Source: JAFGKM01 sp964403465
GTDB taxonomy: Bacteria; Ratteibacteria; UBA8468; B48-G9; JAFGKM01
Direction: 5' to 3'
DNA length: 31,976 nt
Assembly (NCBI GenBank): GCA_964403465.1
Contig: CAYOFY010000011.1
Location: forward strand, 1 to 31,976
Shown: positions 24,301 to 31,880 of the stretch, piece after piece
Position numbering within the stretch: the stretch's first letter is position 1
Layout of the letters: each line of letters starts with the position of its first letter
Notes under the pieces: model-generated
Told to the model about the DNA's origin: nothing
What the model saw: the letters and a program-made list of their open reading frames with translations, nothing else
Database searches by the model: none
Position numbers and translations under genes: made by a program

Positions 24301-27300
24301 CAGAGCCATTTCCTTGGGTAAACCGCACTCATTCAGTTTAAGTTCCGGTCCGACAACGATTACAGCCCTCCCGGAATAATCAACTCTTTTACCCAGGAGG
24401 TTCTGTCTGAACCTTCCCTGTTTACCCCTCAAAGCATCAGCGAGTGACTTGAGAGGTCTCCGCCCTTTTCCCAGAACAGGACTGCCGTGTTTGCCGTTAT
24501 CCATCAAGGCATCAACGGACTCCTGCAACATCCTTTTTTCATTTCTCACAATTATATCAGGAGCCTGCAACTGAACAAGTTTCTTCAACCGGTTGTTCCT
24601 GTTTATCACTCTCTGATAGAGGTCATTCAAATCCGATGCCACAAACCGTCCTCCGTCAAGAGGCAGTAAAGGCCTCAGGTCAGGAGGTGTTACGGCAATT
24701 ATGCTGGTCACAAGATATTCCGGCTTAACCTGAGTCTTGATCAACCCCTGAACCATTCTGAGCTTCTTTATTAATATCCTTCTTGCCCCGTATGCCTTCT
24801 TCTTTTTGCTCTTTAATTGCTGCTTTATTACGTCCTCAAGATTATGCAGGTCTATTTTCTTAAGCAATTCATGAATCGCTTCCGCTCCAATCCCCACCCT
24901 GAACTTATTACCGTATTTCTCAAGATTTTCGTGATATTCTTTTTCGTAGAGAAGTTCTTTCTCTTTGAGCGGTGTTGAGCCGGGGTCAATTACTATATAT
25001 CTCTCGTAGTAGAGAACCATCTCCAGTTCCGACCTGGACATGTCCAGCAGAAGTCCCATCCAGTTGGATGTGCTTTTGAACAGCCACACGTAAGATACGG
25101 GAGTGGCAAGTTCTATATGGCCCATCCTTTCACGCCGGACCCTTGATGTGGTTACCTCCACTCCGCACCTGTCGCATATTATCCCTTTATACCTCAATTT
25201 CTTATACTTGCCGCAGGAGCATTCAAATTCTCTTATGGGGCCGAAAATTCTCTCGCAGAACAAACCATCGCGTTCCGGCTTGAATGTTCTGTAATTGAGT
25301 GTTTCGGCTTTCTTCACCTCTCCGTGAGACCAGGAATGCATAACCGACGGGGATGTTATTCTTATATTCGCAATTTCCCTGTTCTTACCGTCCACTTTTC
25401 TGTTCTCAACCTTAAGGTCCAGACCGAGCCCCTGAAGTTCTTTTCTGAGAACATTGAAGGATTCGGGAATATTATCCCCGGAATAGTCTATTCCCTTCGC
25501 TATGCTTTCGTACATTACCTTGCGACCTTCGGTATCGTCGCTCTTGACCGTGAGCATTTCTTTTAGAATATGCGCCGCTCCGTATCCCTCCAGTGCCCAG
25601 ACCTCCATCTCTCCCAGCCGCTGTCCTCCAAACTGCGCCCTGCCGCCGAGAGGCTGCTGGGTTATAAGGGAATAAGAGCCGGTGCTTCTTGCGTGTATCT
25701 TCTCATCCGCAAGATGCTTCAGTTTCATCATATACATGTAACCGACCGTCACCGGTTGAATAAACGGTTCCCCGGTAAGACCGTCACATAAAACAACCTT
25801 ACCGTCTTCAGCAAAACCGGCTTTCTTAAGAAGCTGCTTTATCTCCAGTTCCTTTATGCTCTCAAAGATGGGTGTTTCTATGCTGTACCCGAGTGTTTTA
25901 AGCGCCATGCCAAGGTGTATTTCAAGGATCTGCCCTATGTTCATTCTTGAAGGAACGCCGAGAGGATTCAACACAACATCCACCGGGGTACCGTCACTCA
26001 GAAACGGCATGTCCTCTTCCGGCAGGATTCTTGAAACCACGCCTTTGTTGCCGTGCCTGCCGCTCATCTTGTCTCCGACATCAACTTTCTTCTTGACCGC
26101 AATTTCCACCACAATCTTGGTTATCACGTCGGCTTCAAGTTCCGGTCCTTTCTTTATTTTCAATACTTCATTTCTCAACTCCTTGCTCAGTGCATCAAGC
26201 TGGCTCTTTCCCATCTCAACAATTTTGCCGGCATCGGATCTATGTCTTTCAGCAATTTTTCCGACGAATTTCTGCCATCCTTCGGGAGCAGGATTGACCC
26301 TGTGTTTTATTCTGCGGGCATCGGCAAATCTTTTTAATTCTTCGGTAATGACTTTCTTTATTATCTTTTCCCTTGATAGATAATCCGCTCTCAGTTTTTT
26401 TACGGCCTTGTTTATCTCCTGTTCGGACATATTCTCCCTGCGAGTATATTTCCTTACATTGATCACAGTTCCTTTCGTTCCCGGAGGCACTTTCAACGAA
26501 GTATTCTGGACATCCTTGGCTTTTTCTCCAAATATGACCCTCAACAATTTTTCTTCCGGAGTGAGTTCCGATTCTCCCCGCGGAGTAACTTTGCCAACAA
26601 GTATGTCGTCAGGCTCAACCTCCGCTCCTATCATTACCACTCCTTCTTCGTCAAGATTTCTCAACCGCTCCTCGGGAGTATTCGGCAGGTCGGATGTGAT
26701 CTCTTCAGGTCCGAGTTCCGTTTCTCTCGCCTGGACCTCAAACTCTTTTATATGTATTGAGGTGAAGAAATCTTCTCTGACAAGCCGTTCGCTGAGAAGT
26801 ATCGCATCTTCATAGTTATAACCGTGCCATGGCATAAATGCCGCAAGAAGATTCCTGCCCAGTGCAAGGTCTCCACTCCTTGACGCTGCAGGTCCGTCAG
26901 ATATAATCTGGCTTCTTGATATCCTGTCCCCTATGTTTATTATCGGCCTCTGGTGAAAGGAGGTGTCCTGATTTGTGCGCACGAAATTCTTCAGTTTATA
27001 AACATCTTCCTGCTCCCATGGGAACATTCCTCCCCTGTCCCTCCTTATGGTTATCTTTTCACCGTCAACATAACTCACCACTCCTTCATTCTTCGCCTTC
27101 ACGACAACTCCGCTGTCCCTCACCACATACTTTTCCATGCCTGTTTTGACCAGGGGAACCTCGCTCTTCACCAGAGGAACGCCTTGCCTCTGCATATTGG
27201 AGCCCATCAGTGCTCTGTTTGAATCATCATGCTCAAGAAAGGGTATCAGGGAAGCGCTGACACTTACTATCTGGATTGGGGATATGCCTATATAATCAAC

Positions 27301-28872
27301 CTTATCACGGGTTACCTCTTCGAAATTTCCGCCCTTCGTTCTTACCGTCAGTTCTCTGGGGATTATCATCTTTGTTTTTGTATCGACAGGAGTACCCGGG
27401 GGAGCAATGCAATATTCATCTTCCCTGTCCGCGGAAAGATACTCTATATGGCCTGTAACAGTACTCTTTTCCACCTTCAAATACGGCGTTTTTATGAAGC
27501 CGAGATTATCTATCTTGGAATATACGGCAAGCGAATTTATCAGGCCGATGTTGGCGCCTTCCGGAGTCTCTATAGGGCAGAGTCTTCCGAAATGGGTATA
27601 ATGGACATCTCTGACTTCAAATCCCGCCCTTTTCCTTTCCCGCACCACGGCGGTAACTCTCCTCTTGTGCGTTATCTCCGCCAGAGGATTGATTTTATCC
27701 AGAAACTGCGAAAGCTGGTTCCTTGCAAAAAAGTCATTGACAACGGTCATGAAAACCTTGCCGTTGACAAGATCCTGCGGTTTAATGCTGAGCGTTTTGC
27801 GCTTATCCGCCATGGCCATCTTTTCTTTTGAAAACCTGACCAGCCTGATCAATCCCTCATAAACATATTCGCTTATGATTTCCGACGAAACGCGGACTCT
27901 CTTGTTACCCAGATGGTCTATGTCCTCGGTTACCCCTTCCCCCTTTTCTGCAAGATTAATCAGGTACCTTACGGTTTCAATCATATCTTCCTTTCTCAGG
28001 TACCTCTCGGTAAAATTCAGACCGAGTTTCTTGTTCATCTGTATCCTTCCGGCTTCCGAAAGGTCATAATTTTCTTCGCTGAACAACAGGGACTTGAAAA
28101 GTTTTTCCGCTTCTTTCAGTATGGGAGGATAACCTGGCCTTATTTCCGAATAGATCTTCTTCAGTGCTTCTTCCCGGTCTTTAATATCATCCCTTGCGAG
28201 AGTCTCGGCAAGAATGGAATCGGATTTCATATCAGCAGGGTTTTTGTAGAAAAGCCCGATAATCTCCTCTTCCTTGTATCCCAGGGCTTTGAGAAAGGTG
28301 GTGATATAGACCTTCCTCCTGCCCAGATAGATAATTATGCAGTTATGGTTATCTATCTGCAGTTCTACCCATATCCCGCGTGATGGGTATATCTTCGCGG
28401 AATACAGATTCCTCTGCCCTATAATTTCCTCTTCTTTAAAATATACACCGGGACATCGTAACAACTGGTTTACTATTACCCTTTCTATCCCGTTTATGAT
28501 GAAACTGCCGCTGTCTGTCATCAAGGGGATACTGCCTATGTAGATGTCCTGTTCCTTGATGCCCTTTACAGTCAATTCCCTTGTCTTCTTATCCTGTTCT
28601 TTGACAACCAGCCTCAGTTTGAGTTTCAGACGGGATTCGTATGTGCTCTTTTTCTCAATGCACTCTTCTATGCTGTCCACAGGGTCATCCAACGTGTAGT
28701 TAACATATTCCAGACACAGCATTCCGTCTTCACTGTCAATGGGAAAAACCTTGTGAAAAAGTTTTTCAAGCCCGGCATCTTTCCGCCTATCAGGGTCACT
28801 ATCCTTCTGCAAAAAATCAATGAACGGAGTTTTTTGAACTTCCAGCAAGTCCGGAACTTCTGCTATTTTCAT
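21349..28872 (-). CDS. rpoBC: Fused RNA polymerase beta-beta' subunit (RpoB-RpoC)
   Basis: 2507 aa in one frame from the ATG at 28872 (GGGGGG eight bases upstream). Residues 1 to about 1158 are beta, ending [11 protein letters not shown]. Residues from about 1165 are beta', opening [19 protein letters not shown]. Only about 13 residues lie between recognisable beta and beta', with no stop, no in-frame ATG and no frame change. Beta' has zinc site 1 (C1218, C1220, C1233, C1236), catalytic NADFDGD (1608-1614), the bridge helix with HGGRKG (1911-1916), zinc site 2 including [11 protein letters not shown], and the trigger loop [10 protein letters not shown] with H2070. Odd points: a three-residue loss in fork loop 2 with no GPGG (409-415), NRQPTLH (1574-1580), T1615 after the catalytic triad, and about six extra residues at 1879-1887. 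Known natural fusions occur in Helicobacter/Wolinella and Wolbachia. Confidence 0.97.
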   Translation of the reverse strand: [2507 protein letters not shown]

Positions 28873-28893
28873 TTTCAATTCCCCCCGGGAATT

Positions 28894-29295
28894 TTACTTA
28901 ACCTCTACTTCTGCTCCGATAGCGACCATCTTCTTTTTTATATCCTCTGCCTCTTCCTTATTTACCTTTTCCTTGATCGGCTTTGGAAGAGATTCTACGA
29001 GATCCTTGGCTTCCTTCAAACCAAGATTCGTCAGAGCCCTTACCTCCTTAATTGCCTGAATCTTATTGGCGCCGAAGGTTTTCAGTATCACATCAAAGGT
29101 CGTCTTCTCCTCTTTTTTCTCTCCTGTCGCGGGAGCCTGCGCAACAGACGCAGTCATGCCGCCGACCGGAGCCATCATCCCTTCCACGCCGAATTTTTCT
29201 TCCAGCTTTTTTGCCAGTTCTGATAGTTCAAGCGCGGAAAGTTTTTCAATCTTTTCCACTATTTCATCCAGCACTTTCTTCTCTGCCTTTTCCAT
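28894..29295 (-). CDS. rplL: 50S ribosomal protein L7/L12
   Basis: 133 aa, about ten longer than typical. The N-terminal dimerisation helices (KIEKLSALELSELAKKLEEK) lead to an Ala/Gly/Pro hinge with a KKEEK stretch, and then the C-terminal domain that recruits GTPase factors (FDVILKTFGANKIQAIKEVR, TNLGLKEAKDLVE). It lies in the stalk with L10. The ribosome-binding site AAAGGAGAGAGGCG is part of the repeat element upstream (29305-29409). Confidence 0.97.
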   Translation of the reverse strand: MEKAEKKVLDEIVEKIEKLSALELSELAKKLEEKFGVEGMMAPVGGMTASVAQAPATGEKKEEKTTFDVILKTFGANKIQAIKEVRALTNLGLKEAKDLVESLPKPIKEKVNKEEAEDIKKKMVAIGAEVEVK

Positions 29296-29304
29296 CGCCT
29301 CTCT

Positions 29305-29409
29305 CCTTTACCCCGCTCCTTTCAGAAGCGTGAAATGTGAAATGTAAATGCTTTCACGTCTCACTTTTCACATCTCACGTTTCACTTTCTATCGTGAGGG
29401 GTTATGATT
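29305..29409 (-). repeat. 105-bp intergenic element with eight phased heptamers (copy 2, rplJ-rplL gap)
   Basis: Minus-strand order: the 16-mer AATCATAACCCCTCAC (plus 29394-29409), 8 bp, then eight 7-bp units in perfect phase (plus 29330-29385): GTGAAAC, GTGAGAT, GTGAAAA, GTGAGAC, GTGAAAG, CATTTAC, ATTTCAC, ATTTCAC. The last three are the reverse complement of the first type, so the array can fold back. It closes with CGGGGTAAAGG (29305-29315). Both end sequences match the element at 3263-3365 exactly, while the heptamer sequence differs. Near the rplJ stop, CCCC-CAAATC-GGGG is a further small hairpin. Confidence 0.8.
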
Positions 29410-29439
29410 TTACCCGCCCCGATTTGGGGGTTCTTTTTT

Positions 29440-29967
29440 TCACTTTCTTGTTCCCGCTATTTGATGAAGGTCGCTGACCAGCTTCATTGACGGGAATTTT
29501 ATTGAGTTGACTATTCTAAGAGCAGGTGTTCTCAAGCTCAATACTATATTTGCCTGAATTCCTTTCTTGCCCGGCAATTTGCCTATCAATTCCAGGTCTT
29601 CCGATGAAAGAATTCTGTTGCTGATAAAACCCGCCCTCAGGTTGATCTTGCCTGTTTTTTTCTTGAATTCATACAGGTTTTTAACCACGCCTATCTCATC
29701 GTCCGATTTGGCATATATTATAAACACCGGGCCTGTTATCTGTTTTGACATATCATCGCAATTCATGTTCTTGTAAGCCTTCTCCAGTAGCGTGTTCTTG
29801 ACAACCGTCATCTTACATCCTGTTTCCTTCAGGTCTTCCCTTAACTGCTGCATTTCTCCGACAGAAAGGCCTGAAAAACTCACGAGCAGGTTTATATTGT
29901 TCTTTCTTATTTCGTTTGTAAGCGTATCCACGAACTCTTTCTTTCTCTCCCTGGTCATTTTTTTCAT
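29440..29967 (-). CDS. rplJ: 50S ribosomal protein L10
   Basis: 175 aa. It anchors the L7/L12 stalk to 23S rRNA. Typical parts are the N-terminal helix (RERKKEFVDTLTNEIRK), SGLSVGEMQQLREDLKETG and MTVVKNTLLEKA, with a C-terminal helix for L12 dimers. The ATG at 29967 has GGAG nine bases upstream; a second ATG three codons in is possible. It lies 17 bp after rplA. Confidence 0.96.
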   Translation of the reverse strand: MKKMTRERKKEFVDTLTNEIRKNNINLLVSFSGLSVGEMQQLREDLKETGCKMTVVKNTLLEKAYKNMNCDDMSKQITGPVFIIYAKSDDEIGVVKNLYEFKKKTGKINLRAGFISNRILSSEDLELIGKLPGKKGIQANIVLSLRTPALRIVNSIKFPSMKLVSDLHQIAGTRK

Positions 29968-29984
29968 TGGCTCTGGCTCCGATT

Positions 29985-30698
29985 TCAGTCTGCCGCAACT
30001 TCCTGATACATTTCGCTCACGTTGATTTTCAAAGAAGGCGACATGGTCAACGACAATGAGGCAGAACGGATATAATTACCTTTCACATAAGCAGGTTTGA
30101 CTGCAAAAATGGCATTCAACGCTACGCCAGCATTTTCAATCAATTTTTCCCTTTCAAACGAGATCTTACCCACCGGAATATGGAGATTTCCATCCTTATC
30201 CATCTTGAAATCTATCCTGCCTTTTTTCAGTTCAGCAATTATATTTTTTATGTCCTTTGTTACGGTCCCGCTCTTTGGATTTGGCATGAGTCCCCGGGGC
30301 CCGAGCACTTTTCCAAGAGGGGAAACGATCTTCATCATGTCCGGCGTCGCCACAACATTGTCAAAGTCAAGAAATCCGGCTTTAATTTTTTCCACAAGTT
30401 CCTGACCTCCGACATAATCCGCTCCCGCCTGCTTCGCTTTGTCAACATCTTCCCCATCGGCAAAAACAAGAATCTTAACGGGCTTTCCAACTCCGTGGGG
30501 TAGAACAACGGTGTTTCTTATCGGCTGTTGAAGTTTCTTTATGTCGACACCTAACCTGACCGCCAGTTCAACCGTTTCATCAAATTTGTTCCTATGAAAT
30601 GTTTTCAATTTGTCAATTGACTCATCAAGTGTATAAACCTTGCCTCTTTCAGCCTGTTCCAGAAATGCTTTGTATCTTTTGCTGCCGGTCTTTTTCAC
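29985..30698 (-). CDS. rplA: 50S ribosomal protein L1 (GTG start)
   Basis: 237 aa from the GTG at 30696-30698, chosen because AAGGAG lies six bases upstream and the protein then begins MKKTGSKRYKAF like other L1 proteins; the open frame extends to a TTG at 30722. The central signature KVLGPRGLMPNPKSGTV is clear. L1 forms the mobile L1 stalk at the E site and commonly represses the rplK-rplA mRNA. It begins 20 bp after rplK. Confidence 0.96.
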   Translation of the reverse strand: MKKTGSKRYKAFLEQAERGKVYTLDESIDKLKTFHRNKFDETVELAVRLGVDIKKLQQPIRNTVVLPHGVGKPVKILVFADGEDVDKAKQAGADYVGGQELVEKIKAGFLDFDNVVATPDMMKIVSPLGKVLGPRGLMPNPKSGTVTKDIKNIIAELKKGRIDFKMDKDGNLHIPVGKISFEREKLIENAGVALNAIFAVKPAYVKGNYIRSASLSLTMSPSLKINVSEMYQEVAAD

Positions 30699-30718
30699 TT
30701 TGTTCTCCTTTATCCTTT

Positions 30719-31147
30719 TCAATCCACAACTTCAACTCCCATACTCCTTGCCGTACCCTCTATTATCTTTGTCACCTTTTTTATGTCTCTCGTATTCAGA
30801 TCGGCTATCTTAATTTTTGCAATCTCTTCAACCTGCTTTCTGGTAATGCTACCGACTTTTTCCCTGTTAGGCACACCCGAACCTTTCACTATGTTTATGG
30901 CCTTTTTTATTAACTCTGATGTAAGTGGAGTTTTTATTATGTATTTGAAACTGCGATCTTCATAGACGGTTAAAATAACAGGGAGAGTCTTGCCTTCCTT
31001 TCCTTTACTGTCAGCATTAAACGACTTGCAAAACTCCATTATGTTGACTCCATGCTGTCCAAGAGCAGGACCTACCGGAGGCGCAGGAGTTGCCTGCCCT
31101 GCCGGTATCTGCAACTTGACAACCGCCTTGACTTTCTTTTCAGCCAT
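30719..31147 (-). CDS. rplK: 50S ribosomal protein L11
   Basis: 142 aa, standard. The N-terminal domain has QIPAGQATPAPPVGPALGQH with the prolines of the thiostrepton pocket, and GVNIMEFCKSFNA; the C-terminal RNA-binding domain has IAKIKIADLNTRDI and GTARSMGVEV. L11 lies in the GTPase-associated centre. It starts 12 bp after nusG, behind a GGGGTGATC site. Confidence 0.97.
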   Translation of the reverse strand: MAEKKVKAVVKLQIPAGQATPAPPVGPALGQHGVNIMEFCKSFNADSKGKEGKTLPVILTVYEDRSFKYIIKTPLTSELIKKAINIVKGSGVPNREKVGSITRKQVEEIAKIKIADLNTRDIKKVTKIIEGTARSMGVEVVD

Positions 31148-31159
31148 ATGATCACCCCT

Positions 31160-31690
31160 TCATATCTTTTCTACCTGCCAGTAGCTCAATTCCACAGGCG
31201 TGGCCCTGCCGAATATGGAAACACTGACTTTCAATCTTTCCCTGTCCTGATGTACTTCTTCAACCACACCCGAAAAATTGACAAATGGTCCGTCTGTAAT
31301 CTCAACCTTGTCTCCGACAATAAATTCAATCTTTGGAGTGGGTTTACCCTTTCTTTCTGCAACTTCATTCAGGATCTTTTCCGCCTCTTCTTCTGACAGA
31401 GGCACAGGATTCTCCCCCGCCCCCAGAAAACCCAGAACCCCGGTTGTCTTTCTTATCATATGCCAGACGATCTCGTTGTTTCCCGCATCGTCTATCTCAA
31501 TCAGCATATATCCGGGCCAGAACCTCCTGCTCTTGATTTTTTTTTCACCCTGGGATATCTCGGAAACTTCCTCTTTTGGTATGATAACCTGCCTGATAAC
31601 GTTTTCAACACCCTCTTCCTGATTAAGCAAGATCTTTCTTATCTTTTCTTCCTGCCCTGTTCTTACATGAAGAATATACCATTTGCCCAT
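31160..31690 (-). CDS. nusG: Transcription elongation/termination factor NusG
   Basis: 176 aa. The NGN domain starts KWYILHVRTGQEEKI and includes RRFWPGYMLIEID (55-67) and TTGVLGFLG. The KOW domain (about 124-176) has GDKVEITDGPFVNFSG, and the protein ends in VELSYWQVEKI. NusG bridges polymerase and S10 or Rho. Here it must clamp over a fused beta-beta' polymerase; the contact regions look ordinary. It starts 4 bp after secE, with AAGGTG upstream. Confidence 0.97.
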   Translation of the reverse strand: MGKWYILHVRTGQEEKIRKILLNQEEGVENVIRQVIIPKEEVSEISQGEKKIKSRRFWPGYMLIEIDDAGNNEIVWHMIRKTTGVLGFLGAGENPVPLSEEEAEKILNEVAERKGKPTPKIEFIVGDKVEITDGPFVNFSGVVEEVHQDRERLKVSVSIFGRATPVELSYWQVEKI

Positions 31691-31694
31691 TGTT

Positions 31695-31880
31695 TCACCT
31701 TAGGAAAACCCTGACAAGTCTGGAAAAAACGATATCAACTATCCCGAGATAAAAAGCAAACAATACCATGAAAAGGACAATTACTCCCGTTGTTATTTTC
31801 AAGATTTTCTTCTCAGGCCAGGAAACCTTTTCCAGTTCTGTTCGTACCTCCTGCATAAAATTAATTATTTTCCTTTTCAT
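31695..31880 (-). CDS. secE: Preprotein translocase subunit SecE
   Basis: 61 aa, the short single-span form. The amphipathic cytosolic helix FMQEVRTELEKVSWPEKK is the SecE hallmark, followed by one transmembrane segment (about 30-50). It clamps SecY (6748-8061). The ATG has a weak GAAGAAG site. It is the first complete gene of the cluster in this window. Confidence 0.96.
   Translation of the reverse strand: MKRKIINFMQEVRTELEKVSWPEKKILKITTGVIVLFMVLFAFYLGIVDIVFSRLVRVFLR

Noticed and set aside
25357..25407. The rpoB-rpoC fusion as a sequencing frameshift artefact
   Set aside because: The frame is the same on both sides and the codons between are sensible. An artefact would need to delete a stop and intergenic region precisely while keeping frame. 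It cannot be fully excluded without reads.
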